Below, piece after piece: positions 51,759-60,387 of a DNA stretch of 64,000 nucleotides. The DNA lies in contig OZ255837.1 of the NCBI GenBank assembly GCA_965277745.1, positions 2,294,001 through 2,358,000 of the forward strand. Direction: 5' to 3'. Within the stretch, counting starts at the first letter, position 1. Each line of letters begins with the position of its first letter. This stretch comes from G965277745 sp965277745. GTDB taxonomy: Bacteria; Pseudomonadota; Gammaproteobacteria; Cardiobacteriales; Cardiobacteriaceae. A program made the translations under genes and the position numbers. The notes beneath the pieces are model-generated. The model ran no database searches. It had not been told where the DNA came from and was given only the letters and a program-made list of their open reading frames with translations.

Positions 51759-52145
51759 ATGACCTACAAACTGGGAAAACGCTCCTACCAACGTCTTGAG
51801 GGGGTACACCCCGATCTTGTGCGCGTAGTTGAACGGGCAATCGAGATCACGGAAGTCGATTTTACCGTGCTGGAAGGCTTGAGAACCATTGTGCGGCAGA
51901 AAAAACTATTTGCTGCGGGAGCGAGCAAAACCATGCGCAGCCGCCATCTTACCGGCCACGCCGTCGACCTCGGCGCGTATGTGGATGGCCGCATCGACTG
52001 GAGCTGGCCGCCCTACCACCGGATTGCCGCGGCGATGAAACAGGCCGCAAAAGAATTGGCAGTACCCATTACCTGGGGCGGGGATTGGCGGAAATTCCCC
52101 GATGGGCCGCACTACCAGCTGCAATGGGAGCATTACCCGGCATGA
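51759..52145 (+). CDS. M15-family peptidase endolysin
   Basis: 128-residue L-Ala-D-Glu/D-Ala-type peptidoglycan peptidase: GVHPDLVRVVERAIEITEVD, SRHLTGHAVDLGAYVDGRID (HxxGxAxD zinc motif), PITWGGDWRKFPDGPHYQLQ (GGDW...PHYQ). This is the usual Mu/P2-like phage endolysin. It has no signal sequence, so it needs a holin, which overlaps its stop codon. Confidence 0.92.
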   Translation: MTYKLGKRSYQRLEGVHPDLVRVVERAIEITEVDFTVLEGLRTIVRQKKLFAAGASKTMRSRHLTGHAVDLGAYVDGRIDWSWPPYHRIAAAMKQAAKELAVPITWGGDWRKFPDGPHYQLQWEHYPA

Positions 52146-52387
52146 AGCAGGCACCCTGGAAAATCAGGCGGCGAATTATCATCGTGACCTTGTCGCTGTG
52201 CGCCTTTGTGGTGATTTATCTTCTTTTTCGGGGGGCGGATACCCGTTTGCACGAGACACTGGCCAATGGCGCTTTTTTCCTGGCGGGCTCGGTGATCGGA
52301 GCGTATGTCTTCGGCGCCGCGTGGGACGATAAAAACAGTATGGGGATGCAACAGCATCGGCCGATCGAGTATGAGCAGACTGATTAA
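52142..52387 (+). CDS. Holin-like membrane protein
   Basis: 81 residues from ATG 52142, overlapping the endolysin stop (ATGA). Two membrane segments: RIIIVTLSLCAFVVIYLLF and GAFFLAGSVIGAYVFGAAW, with a charged C-terminal tail. Size, topology and position between endolysin and spanins indicate a holin, although no family motif is diagnostic. Confidence 0.7.
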   Translation: MKQAPWKIRRRIIIVTLSLCAFVVIYLLFRGADTRLHETLANGAFFLAGSVIGAYVFGAAWDDKNSMGMQQHRPIEYEQTD

Positions 52388-52790
52388 ATTATGGCCGGTT
52401 TACGGCATGCTCGTTGTAGCGGCCATAGCCTATTACAAAGGGCATGCGCATGGACTGGACAAGGCGCATCTTGCCTGTTCTCTTGAGCGGCAAGCTGCTG
52501 TCGCCAGTGCGCTTGCACGCAGCGAAGCCGCTCAAAATATCAATCGGAAAATTGCGGACGCCTACCATAATGACAGCGCAAAAGCCAAGGCGGAAATACG
52601 GGTCGTTGAAAAAGAGGTAATACGTTATGTGGAGGACAAACATCGCGGCAATGATGGCTGCAACCTGGATGCTGACGGCGTGCGCCTCATCAACGACCTT
52701 ATCGACATCGCCAATGGTGAATCAGCCAAAGATCGACCGCGCGTTGCTACAGCGATGTCCCAAGCTGCCGTTGCTGGGCGGAGGCAATGA
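52371..52790 (+). CDS. Rz-like inner-membrane spanin
   Basis: About 139 residues from ATG 52371: a short N-terminus, one membrane anchor (LWPVYGMLVVAAIAYYKGHA), then a long periplasmic helix (LERQAAVASALARSEAAQNI, AKAEIRVVEKEVIRYVEDK). It overlaps the holin end and encloses the start of the Rz1-like gene in another frame, the classic nested spanin layout. It fuses outer and inner membranes during lysis. Confidence 0.78.
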   Translation: MSRLIKLWPVYGMLVVAAIAYYKGHAHGLDKAHLACSLERQAAVASALARSEAAQNINRKIADAYHNDSAKAKAEIRVVEKEVIRYVEDKHRGNDGCNLDADGVRLINDLIDIANGESAKDRPRVATAMSQAAVAGRRQ

Positions 52791-52920
52791 AGCTGAGATG
52801 ATTTTTTGGGTGAAGACGGTGATTGGCTTGTACGGAGATTGCCGCAGAAAACACAAGGCATTATCCGATTCCGTGAATGGCATAGAAAATCAAGGACATT
52901 CGTATGCGCGCAGAAAATGA
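52627..52920 (+). CDS. Rz1-like outer-membrane lipoprotein spanin (nested in Rz)
   Basis: 97 residues in a different frame from Rz. The N-terminus is a lipoprotein signal, TNIAAMMAATWMLTACASST, with lipobox LTAC. The remainder includes KLPLLGGGNEAEMIFWVKTV and a small C-terminal region with Cys. Longer than the minimal Rz1, but the lipobox and the embedded position support the o-spanin call. Confidence 0.75.
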   Translation: MWRTNIAAMMAATWMLTACASSTTLSTSPMVNQPKIDRALLQRCPKLPLLGGGNEAEMIFWVKTVIGLYGDCRRKHKALSDSVNGIENQGHSYARRK

Positions 52921-53182
52921 TTATCACCAATGGCACCTGGACAAGACCGTCAGTATCGGCCATATCATAAGCACCGTGGCTATTGCCTTGTCGGTTTTTT
53001 CCTGGGCTTTGGTCATGGATAAACGGATTGAGAAGAATGCACAAAGTATCGAGTTCCTTGCGCAAAATCATGAGCGTCTCGAACAGCGTGTCGATGCCAC
53101 ACGTAACGAGATCAGGCAAGACCTACGGGCCATAAACGCCAAGCTGGACAGATTGATTGAACAAAGAATTGAAGGTAATTGA
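52904..53182 (+). CDS. Membrane-anchored coiled-coil phage protein (DUF2730-like)
   Basis: 92 residues: one membrane helix (SIGHIISTVAIALSVFSWAL) followed by a coiled coil (KNAQSIEFLAQNHERLEQRV, IRQDLRAINAKLDRLIEQRI). Similar genes precede the small terminase in Mu-like phages. It overlaps the spanin end by 17 bases and the terminase start by one. Function unknown. Confidence 0.65.
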   Translation: MRAENDYHQWHLDKTVSIGHIISTVAIALSVFSWALVMDKRIEKNAQSIEFLAQNHERLEQRVDATRNEIRQDLRAINAKLDRLIEQRIEGN

Positions 53183-53715
53183 TGGCTAAAGCAATTGACT
53201 GGCTTGGCGTGGAAACCGAGTATCGCGCAAACCTCAGATCCTTACGCAAGATTGCCACCGAGTTTGGCACGTCCGAGGGCACCATACGCCGTAGAGCCAA
53301 GCAACATGGCTGGGTCCGTGACGGTGCAATGGTCAAGCGTGAACGGGTCAAAGCCTATTTTGCCGGTAAGCCGACCCCCGAAGTAGCCAGCCAACCAGAA
53401 GCCGTGGCTAAAGCCATTGATGAAGCAGCTATTGAAGACATCAAGGACATGGGCACAGGCCTGGAAAATGCCCGGTTAGCCTTGGAAATTGCCAACAAGG
53501 CATTGAAGGTTCTGGCTGAAGACGAACAGTACATCCACTTGATGGTTCAGGATGCCCGGAACCTGAAGGTATTGACGGAGGCCAACCGCCACAACGTTGA
53601 AGTTATTCGCCGTATCCGCGGGCTAGATGACCAGATACCTGATAACACCATCAACCTGTCCGACGCTGATGAAGCAATCATAGAGCGATATATCGATGCA
53701 CACACCACCCAATAA
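53182..53715 (+). CDS. Terminase small subunit (Mu gp27-like)
   Basis: About 177 residues from ATG 53182 (TGATG overlap with the gene before). An N-terminal HTH, SLRKIATEFGTSEGTIRRRA with KQHGW, recognises packaging sites. The C-terminal half is helical (LALEIANKALKVLAEDEQYI, VLTEANRHNVEVIRRIRGLD) for oligomerisation and TerL contact. It is followed by the large subunit with a 20-base overlap. Confidence 0.82.
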   Translation: MAKAIDWLGVETEYRANLRSLRKIATEFGTSEGTIRRRAKQHGWVRDGAMVKRERVKAYFAGKPTPEVASQPEAVAKAIDEAAIEDIKDMGTGLENARLALEIANKALKVLAEDEQYIHLMVQDARNLKVLTEANRHNVEVIRRIRGLDDQIPDNTINLSDADEAIIERYIDAHTTQ

Positions 53716-55138
53716 ATCACAGTTTTATCAAGCGGTGTTACGCGATGACCTATCCAGCTTCATTCAATGCACCTTCGCCACAGTAGACCCCGGTACAAAG
53801 TATCTGCACAACTGGCATGTTGATCTGATTGCCGAATACTTGAAGGCTTGTACTGAACGAGACATCAAACGGCTGATTATCAACATACCGCCCCGCTATC
53901 TGAAGTCTATTTCTGTGTCTGTGGCCTGGCCTGCCTGGGTATTGGGCCACGACCCCGGTAGCAAGTTCCTGGTTTCCAGTTATTCAGACAAGCTCTCTCT
54001 GAAGCACAGTGTTGATTGTCGGTTGGTGGTTCAAACCCCTTGGTACAAGCAAGTATTCCCAAAGGTTCAACTGGTCAAAGATCAGAACGAAAAATCGAAG
54101 TTTGTCACCACTGCCAGAGGACACCGCATAGCAACCAGCACAGGCGGCACAGCCACAGGCGAGGGCGGTGATTTTTTGATTGTCGATGATCCACACAATC
54201 CCCGCCAAGCGGAAAGTGCCGTAGAGCGTGAAAAAACCTTGGAATGGTTTGACCGAACTTACTACAGCCGTTTAAACGACAAGAAAAATGGTGTGATTGT
54301 GGTGGTTATGCAACGGTTGCACGAGAAAGACTTATCCGGTCACCTGCTTTCACAAGGTGGCTGGGAACATCTAAAAATTCCTGCCGTAGCTGAATCCAAA
54401 ACCGTCTATGACTTTGGCGGAATAGTCTGTATTCGTCCGGTTGGTGACATCCTGCACCCTGAACGCGAAAACACCAAGGAAATTGACAAGAACAAGAAAG
54501 CCCTTGGCACTTACGGATATGCAGGACAATATCAACAAGAACCCGTTCCAGTCGAAGGCGGCATGATTAAAAAGCCGTGGGTGCGATATTACAAAATACC
54601 GCCGGCTAACCCTATCCGAATTGTCCAGTCATGGGATACCGCGTACAAGCCCAATCAAATCAATGATCCGTCCGTTTGCACCACATGGGCAGAAACCAAG
54701 TTGGCGTATTACCTGTTGGATGTTTGGCGTGATCGGGTGGAGTACCCCCGCCTGAAAGCAACGGTTAAGAGTTTGGCCGCGAAATGGCATCCCACTGCCA
54801 TTTTGATTGAAGACAAGGCTAGCGGTCAGTCTTTGATCCAGGAGCTGAAGGCGCACACCAAACTACCCACCATTGCCGTCAACCCTGAAAACGACAAACT
54901 GACCCGTATGTCTGCCCAGTCCGCCAAGTTTGAGGCCGGCAAGGTCTTTATTCCCGAGTCGGCGCCATGGTTACCGGACTTCGAGAAAGAGTTATTCACC
55001 TTCCCGTTGGCTGAACACGACGATCAAGTAGACAGTACCAGTCAATTCCTGAACTGGGCAGCCGGCAATCAACAAGACTATGAATACACCCCGGTCAAGG
55101 CTGGCGGTAATGTGTTTGCACGCAGGGGGGCGTGGTAA
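53696..55138 (+). CDS. Terminase large subunit
   Basis: 480-residue packaging motor. The ATPase has a non-classical Walker A at KRLIINIPPRYLKSISVSVA, adenine/coupling segments STGGTATGEGGDFLIVDDPH (Walker B ends in Asp-Asp), and VVVMQRLHEKDLSGHLL. The C-terminal RNase H-like nuclease shows IRIVQSWDTAYKPNQINDPS, AILIEDKASGQSLIQELKAH and the final Asp in EHDDQVDSTSQF. Intact. It cuts and translocates DNA into the Mu-like prohead. Confidence 0.92.
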   Translation: MHTPPNKSQFYQAVLRDDLSSFIQCTFATVDPGTKYLHNWHVDLIAEYLKACTERDIKRLIINIPPRYLKSISVSVAWPAWVLGHDPGSKFLVSSYSDKLSLKHSVDCRLVVQTPWYKQVFPKVQLVKDQNEKSKFVTTARGHRIATSTGGTATGEGGDFLIVDDPHNPRQAESAVEREKTLEWFDRTYYSRLNDKKNGVIVVVMQRLHEKDLSGHLLSQGGWEHLKIPAVAESKTVYDFGGIVCIRPVGDILHPERENTKEIDKNKKALGTYGYAGQYQQEPVPVEGGMIKKPWVRYYKIPPANPIRIVQSWDTAYKPNQINDPSVCTTWAETKLAYYLLDVWRDRVEYPRLKATVKSLAAKWHPTAILIEDKASGQSLIQELKAHTKLPTIAVNPENDKLTRMSAQSAKFEAGKVFIPESAPWLPDFEKELFTFPLAEHDDQVDSTSQFLNWAAGNQQDYEYTPVKAGGNVFARRGAW

Positions 55139-55140
55139 TC

Positions 55141-56673
55141 ATGGCCGGAACACAAAAAGCACTGACCAGAGAAATCGCGGGACCTACTTCCATTCGTAAC
55201 CCTTGGGGTAGTGGCAGTGTGGCTAATGGTCTGACCCCACAACGGTTGGCCGGCATCTTGAAAGCAGCGGCAGAAGGTGATCACGAAGCTTATTTGACGT
55301 TGGCTGAAGAGATGGAGGAACGAGACCCGCACTATTCCAGTGTGTTGAGAACTCGCAAGTTGGCAGTTTCCAGCCTGTCAGCCACAGTGGTAGCGGGGAG
55401 TGAAGACAACCAAGCCCAAGAACTGGCCGAAGACATCAAGCGATTAATTGAAACGCCAGAGTTTGGCGACTTGGTAGACAACGCTTTAGACGCCTTGGGC
55501 AAGGGCTACAGCGTCAGCGAAATCCTGTGGGACAGAAGCGGTGCTACCCGATGGGTGCCTACGGAATACCGTTGGCGAGACCCGCGCTTTTTCATGTTCA
55601 ACCAGAAGGAACCGGACGAAATACGCTTAATTGATATGGTTGACCCAGTGAATGGACTGAAACTGCCACCTTACAAGTTCGTGGCCCACCGACCCCGGCT
55701 TAAATCAGGCTTGGTGCTACGTGGTGGATTGGCTCGACTGGTGGCCTTTTCCTACATTTGCAAAATGTATGGCGTGAAGGACTGGCTGGGATTTTTGGAA
55801 ATTTATGGTATCCCGCTACGCCTTGGTAAGTATGACAACGCCGCCAGCCCGGATGACAAAGATATCTTGAAAACGGCTGTGGCTAATATCGGTTCCGACG
55901 CAGCGGCCATCTTGCCGGAATCTATGAAAATAGAGTTTGAGCAAGTCTCGCAAGCCGCTGGTGCCTCTGAAGTCTTTGCCCGTATGGTTGAATGGATAGA
56001 CCGCCAAGTCTCCAAGGCTGTACTAGGACAAACGGCAACCACTGAAGGTACACCGGGCAAGCTGGGTAATGAGAATGCACAAGAAGAAGTCCGACAAGAC
56101 CTGATTGCGGCAGATGCCAAACAGCTTGCCAACACCATCAACCGTGATCTGATCAAGCCTTACATAGACATCAACTACGGGCCACAAAAAGACTACCCGC
56201 GTGTTGTCATCAATATCCCCGAGCACGAAGACTTGACAGAGTTAGCAAACAACCTTGCCAAATTAGTGCCTCTTGGCTTGAAGGTATCGGCTCAAGAAGT
56301 ACGCGCCAAACTTGGGCTATCCGACCCGGACAAAGATGCTGAATTGTTGGAGGCGGCAGCACCCATCGGAGAACCGGCTGCTAATCGTGCTCATGGTAGC
56401 GACTGCCGGTGTGCTGCCTGTTCTGGCCGTGCCATTAACCGGAGCCAACCCGATGATATGGATCTGCTGGCGGCAGATATGTTGACTGATTGGGAGCCCC
56501 AGATAACCAGTATTACCGATCCGGTAGTCGAGGCGGTAAAGCGGGTTGGAGGCTATGACCAATTGATTGCACTATTGCCGCAACTGCTGGAAAAAACCGA
56601 TTTGACCAAGTTGACGGAATCCTTGGCCAAAGCGGGCCTGATTGCCTACGGCACAGGCGTAGAAGGTAGCTGA
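55141..56673 (+). CDS. Portal protein, Mu gp29-like (DUF935)
   Basis: 510 residues from ATG 55141; an in-frame GTG at 55132 overlaps terL and is less likely. DUF935 signature: ILKAAAEGDHEAYLTLAEEM, ERDPHYSSVLRTRKLAVSSL, YSVSEILWDRSGATRWVPTE, YIDINYGPQKDYPRVVINIP. A small CRCAACSG Cys cluster lies near residue 420. Forms the dodecameric portal at the head vertex. Stop overlaps the next start. Confidence 0.9.
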   Translation: MAGTQKALTREIAGPTSIRNPWGSGSVANGLTPQRLAGILKAAAEGDHEAYLTLAEEMEERDPHYSSVLRTRKLAVSSLSATVVAGSEDNQAQELAEDIKRLIETPEFGDLVDNALDALGKGYSVSEILWDRSGATRWVPTEYRWRDPRFFMFNQKEPDEIRLIDMVDPVNGLKLPPYKFVAHRPRLKSGLVLRGGLARLVAFSYICKMYGVKDWLGFLEIYGIPLRLGKYDNAASPDDKDILKTAVANIGSDAAAILPESMKIEFEQVSQAAGASEVFARMVEWIDRQVSKAVLGQTATTEGTPGKLGNENAQEEVRQDLIAADAKQLANTINRDLIKPYIDINYGPQKDYPRVVINIPEHEDLTELANNLAKLVPLGLKVSAQEVRAKLGLSDPDKDAELLEAAAPIGEPAANRAHGSDCRCAACSGRAINRSQPDDMDLLAADMLTDWEPQITSITDPVVEAVKRVGGYDQLIALLPQLLEKTDLTKLTESLAKAGLIAYGTGVEGS

Positions 56674-58163
56674 TGTTAAAGCCCACCCCCCCACCGCCAC
56701 CCAAAGAAGCCTTGGATTATCTAAGGGCTAAAGGTTATCGGATCGGCTGGGATTACCGGGATGTCTGGAAAGAAGAACATGCCCGGGCGTTCACTGTTGC
56801 CAAGGCCATGACTCAAGACCTGCTTATCGAGATACGTAAAGCGGTTGATGCTGCCTTGGCAGATGGCAAGACATTTAAACGGTTTGGGGATGAGCTGGAA
56901 CCGCTGCTTGGAAAACACGGCTGGCTTGGCAAGGTATTGATGGAAGATGGCTCTATTGTCGAATTGGGTACCCCACGCCGCTTGAAGATCATCTACGACA
57001 CAAACCTACGAGTAGCAAGGACAGCAGGGCAATGGGAACGTATTCAAAACACCAAGGAGGCCATGCCTTACTTGCAATACGGTCTTGGCCCATCCAAAGA
57101 ACACCGCTTACAGCATGCTGATTGGGAAGGCCTGATTCTTCCGGCGGATCACCCCTTCTGGGAAACGCACATGCCACCTAATGGCTGGGGGTGTAAGTGC
57201 CGCGTCCGGCAATTGACCGAACGCCAAGTCTCACAGCGCGGCGGGGTATCTGATCCGCCGGAGCAAGAAACCACACTTTGGGATAACAAACGCACCGGTA
57301 AAGTGGAAGAAGTACCTGTAGGCATAGACCCCGGTTGGGACTACAACCCCGGTAAAGCCAGACTATCCAACACGGAAGCCTTTGGGAGAGAGAAGGAAAC
57401 GGAGTTTCAAGCCATCGTTGGCACTGCGGACCGGGCAAGGCCCAAAGAAAAGCGCATTGTCCCAAGTGCTATGTCTTCCATGAAGAACATTTCTGTGGAT
57501 GATCTGGAAGAATCGTTAAAGGCTATTCCCGGCGCAGATCGGCAGTTGCAAAAGCTCCAACAGTTTACAGAAGCCAAAGGAGTCAAAACCCTGGTCATCC
57601 GACAATCAGAAATGGGGGCCAATAATAAGGCTTCTTTGGCAGTGCGTGAGCAGGTGCTTGGTTATTTGGATGAGAGCCAAAGGCAGTACGGACATTATAA
57701 TTACACTACCAGTAGCCCTGCCAAGACTGGCGGTTTTACCAGTGCTTCCTTTAACCATGTAGTAGTAAAGGGCAATGCCAAGATAAACTTCAAGAAAGCA
57801 GACTATCGGGCAATTGGTAAAGAGCTCTCCGAGTCTGTAGAAAAAGCAGCCTTGTTGAGAAAGGCCGGAGATGAACCGGAACTATGGGCCTTGGCGTATG
57901 GTGGTACAAAAGAAGCGGAACTGATCGCCAATTGGGTACATGAGATGGGGCACCAGCTTCATTATTGGGCGGGTAGTCCTAGACCACCTACAAGTAAGCG
58001 GTTGACTCGCTATAGCAAGACTAACCACTACGAGTACCACGCTGAACATTTCAGCGCATGGTTGTTTAATCGTGAGGCGTTGGAACGGTTTGACACGGAG
58101 GCGGTCAAACACTTTGATGAACTATTGGAAAAAGCCATTGAAGGCAAACAGAGATCAAGATAA
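56673..58163 (+). CDS. Head morphogenesis protein (Mu gp30/SPP1 gp7-like) with C-terminal HEMGH metallopeptidase domain
   Basis: 496 residues. Residues 1-240 are the Phage_Mu_F domain: EEHARAFTVAKAMTQDLLIE, YDTNLRVARTAGQWERIQNT, FWETHMPPNGWGCKCRVRQL. From about residue 270 is a separate domain: KTLVIRQSEMGANNKASLAV, SASFNHVVVKGNAKINFKKA, then the zinc site LIANWVHEMGHQLHYWAGSP (HExxH) and a downstream Glu in NHYEYHAEHFSAWLFN. This is a plausible gluzincin-like arrangement. Standard gp30 proteins lack it; toxin or effector domains fused at this position are known in related families. Confidence 0.85.
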   Translation: MLKPTPPPPPKEALDYLRAKGYRIGWDYRDVWKEEHARAFTVAKAMTQDLLIEIRKAVDAALADGKTFKRFGDELEPLLGKHGWLGKVLMEDGSIVELGTPRRLKIIYDTNLRVARTAGQWERIQNTKEAMPYLQYGLGPSKEHRLQHADWEGLILPADHPFWETHMPPNGWGCKCRVRQLTERQVSQRGGVSDPPEQETTLWDNKRTGKVEEVPVGIDPGWDYNPGKARLSNTEAFGREKETEFQAIVGTADRARPKEKRIVPSAMSSMKNISVDDLEESLKAIPGADRQLQKLQQFTEAKGVKTLVIRQSEMGANNKASLAVREQVLGYLDESQRQYGHYNYTTSSPAKTGGFTSASFNHVVVKGNAKINFKKADYRAIGKELSESVEKAALLRKAGDEPELWALAYGGTKEAELIANWVHEMGHQLHYWAGSPRPPTSKRLTRYSKTNHYEYHAEHFSAWLFNREALERFDTEAVKHFDELLEKAIEGKQRSR

Positions 58164-58345
58164 TGAACGAAGATCAAGCGATTGAAGAAGCACAGCAATT
58201 GCTTCAAGCAGACATAACCGTAGAAACGGGGCAAGCTCTGAAAAAGCTGGAATCCCACATATCCGCTGATAAATTTGGCAACCTCTGGGAAGCCTTTGTA
58301 GCAGCGGCACCCATTGAAGTTGTCATGGAATTAGACGAAAACTAA
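58163..58345 (+). CDS. Tiny acidic protein behind the HEMGH fusion (possible immunity/inhibitor)
   Basis: 60 residues, strongly acidic: NEDQAIEEAQQLLQADITVE, LKKLESHISADKFGNLWEAF, ending VVMELDEN. The start overlaps the upstream stop by one base, so it is co-translated with the metallopeptidase fusion. No family is recognised. Size, charge and position are those of immunity proteins for polymorphic toxins; this is inference from context only. Confidence 0.6.
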   Translation: MNEDQAIEEAQQLLQADITVETGQALKKLESHISADKFGNLWEAFVAAAPIEVVMELDEN

Positions 58346-58361
58346 GTGCAATTTTGCACCT
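58344..58361 (+). promoter_or_regulatory. 18-bp palindromic repeat, copy 2
   Basis: Exact repeat of AAGTGCAATTTTGCACCT from 51677-51694. It begins inside the stop codon of the 60-residue gene and lies 36 bp before the protease/scaffold start. Likely the same regulatory protein binds both. Confidence 0.6.
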
Positions 58362-58373
58362 AAAACCCTCCCT

Positions 58374-58398
58374 ATGCTCGCGCTACCGTAGCGAGCAT
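58374..58398 (+). promoter_or_regulatory. Hairpin covering the protease/scaffold start codon
   Basis: ATGCTCGC (58374-58381) pairs perfectly with GCGAGCAT (58391-58398) across a 9-base loop. The last two bases of the stem are the AT of the ATG at 58397. No clear ribosome site precedes this start. The structure could throttle translation, or act as a partial terminator. Confidence 0.55.
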
Positions 58399-59413
58399 GA
58401 GCACCAAAACTTTCGCACTCAACAGAGACTTACGCCCCATTCTGGAAGCCTTGGCAGCACAGAAAGGCGCACCTTTATGGGTCGAACTTATCCCAACCGG
58501 CGAAATTCAAGACGGCAAGGCTTGGATTGAAGGCAGGGATGGCCGCACTTGGGTCAACGATAACCCCCAAGGGATTGTTGATGCCTTTGAAGCGAACGGT
58601 GCAGACCTCCCCATCGATGTCGAACACGCCACCGAATTTAAAGCCCCGAACGGTGACCCAGCCCCGGCAATAGGTTGGATTAAAGCCCTTGAAGTGCGTG
58701 ACGGTGGTTCTATCTGGGGCTTGGTTGAATGGAATGATGAAGGACGCTGGCTGATTCAGGACAAGTCCTACCGCTATTTGTCCCCTGTCTTTACTTACGA
58801 CACCAAGACAAAACGAATCCTGCAACTCTATTCGGCTGGTTTGACCAATCAGCCGAACCTTCACTTAACCGCGCTGAACCAGCGCATCAAACCTACCGGA
58901 GATGACGCTATGAAATTATCGCTCGCTATCTGTACCGCGCTGGGCCTGTCAGCGGAAGCGACTGAAGCGCAAGCCGTATCGGCGATTAGCCAACTTAAAG
59001 ATGACAAAGACAAGGCGTTGAACAGCGCCAACAGTCCGTCATTGGAAAATTTTGTCCCCCGTGCTGACCATGACGCGGCTTTGAACCGTGCTGAACAGGC
59101 TGAAAGAAAGCTCAAGGAGCATGAAGAAGTTGCCATGAATCAACACATTGAAGACGAGTTGGACAAAGCCTTGAAGAAGGGCGTGATTACTCCGGCAACG
59201 GTCGATTATCACCGCGCTTGCTGCAAGCAAGATGGTGGCTTGGAACAATTCAAGAAGTTTTCTGAATCTGCCCCAAAGATTGGCGAAGTAAGCGGACTGG
59301 ACGATAAGGCCGCCAACCAGAATGACAAGGGGTTGAGCAATGAAGACAAGGCAGCTTGTTCATTACTTGGCCTCGATGAAGATGACTACTTAAAAGCTAA
59401 GGAGGCCGCGTAA
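58397..59413 (+). CDS. Mu gpI-like head maturation protease and scaffold
   Basis: 338 residues. The N-terminal half is the protease: KAWIEGRDGRTWVNDNPQGI, ADLPIDVEHATEFKAPNGDP (catalytic His region), YLSPVFTYDTKTKRILQLYS (catalytic Ser region). The C-terminal half from about residue 172 (MKLSLAICTALGLSAEATEA at 58911) is a charged helical scaffold (HDAALNRAEQAERKLKEHEE). As in Mu, a separate scaffold (gpZ-like) may start internally at 58911. Ends directly before the major head gene. Confidence 0.87.
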   Translation: MSTKTFALNRDLRPILEALAAQKGAPLWVELIPTGEIQDGKAWIEGRDGRTWVNDNPQGIVDAFEANGADLPIDVEHATEFKAPNGDPAPAIGWIKALEVRDGGSIWGLVEWNDEGRWLIQDKSYRYLSPVFTYDTKTKRILQLYSAGLTNQPNLHLTALNQRIKPTGDDAMKLSLAICTALGLSAEATEAQAVSAISQLKDDKDKALNSANSPSLENFVPRADHDAALNRAEQAERKLKEHEEVAMNQHIEDELDKALKKGVITPATVDYHRACCKQDGGLEQFKKFSESAPKIGEVSGLDDKAANQNDKGLSNEDKAACSLLGLDEDDYLKAKEAA

Positions 59414-60333
59414 TGGCTATCGTAACACCACAATTGCTGAAAAGCCTGTTTACTGGCTATAACGCTTCCTTCCAGAAAGGTCTTGGCGCTGCCAGTCCTC
59501 AGTACAACAAAATTGCAACGGTCATCAAGTCCAACACAGCCAGCAATACCTATGGCTGGTTAGGTCAATGGCCAGGTTTCCGTGAATGGGTGGGTGATCG
59601 TGTGATCAAGGATATGGAAGCCCACGGCTATCAGATCTTCAACAAAGACTTCGAAAGCACCGTTGGCGTGAAGCGCACCGACATTGAAGATGACAACCTT
59701 GGTGTTTACTCGCCCATGATGGAAGAAATGGGTCGCGCTACTGGCGTGTTCCCCGATGAACTGGTTTTCCCGTTACTGAAAGCGGGTTTTTCTTCTGAAT
59801 GCTATGACGGTCAATACTTCTTCGACGCCGACCACCCGGTCAACAGTCAGGTTGACGGTCAAGGCAAGGACACCAGTGTTTCCAATGTGCTGGTTGACGG
59901 CGGCTACAAAGGTAACGCTTGGTACTTGCTGGACACTACCCGTTCCATCAAGCCCATCATCTACCAAGAACGGAAAAAGCCCAAGTTTGTCAGCATGACC
60001 AAAGAAGATGATGAAGCCGTCTTCATGCGCGGCGAGTACCGCTATGGTGTTGATCTCCGCTGTAACGTTGGCTTTGGTTTCTGGCAGATGGCCTATGGCG
60101 TTAAATCCGAGTTGACTTTGAAAAGTCTCTGGGCTGCCTACAGCGCCATGCGTCAGCTTAAAGCAGATGGTGGCCGTCCTTTGGGTATCAAGCCGAACAT
60201 GCTGGTGATTCCTACTTCACTTGAGAAGCAGGCCACGCAGTTGCTTGAGCGTGAACTGTTTGTCGATGGTACCGACCACGTATCCAACGAACTCAAAGGC
60301 AAGTTTGAAATCGTTGTTCCTGATTACCTGTAA
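59413..60333 (+). CDS. Major head subunit, Mu gpT-like
   Basis: 306 residues: PQLLKSLFTGYNASFQKGLG, TYGWLGQWPGFREWVGDRVI, YQIFNKDFESTVGVKRTDIE, GVYSPMMEEMGRATGVFPDE, FFDADHPV. These are the hallmark segments of the Mu gpT HK97-fold capsid protein at normal length. Its start overlaps the scaffold stop by one base (TAATG). Confidence 0.93.
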   Translation: MAIVTPQLLKSLFTGYNASFQKGLGAASPQYNKIATVIKSNTASNTYGWLGQWPGFREWVGDRVIKDMEAHGYQIFNKDFESTVGVKRTDIEDDNLGVYSPMMEEMGRATGVFPDELVFPLLKAGFSSECYDGQYFFDADHPVNSQVDGQGKDTSVSNVLVDGGYKGNAWYLLDTTRSIKPIIYQERKKPKFVSMTKEDDEAVFMRGEYRYGVDLRCNVGFGFWQMAYGVKSELTLKSLWAAYSAMRQLKADGGRPLGIKPNMLVIPTSLEKQATQLLERELFVDGTDHVSNELKGKFEIVVPDYL

Positions 60334-60387
60334 ACACCAGCAAGGCAGAATCGCCTCCGGAAGCGGGGCCTTTGGGGAGGAAAAATC

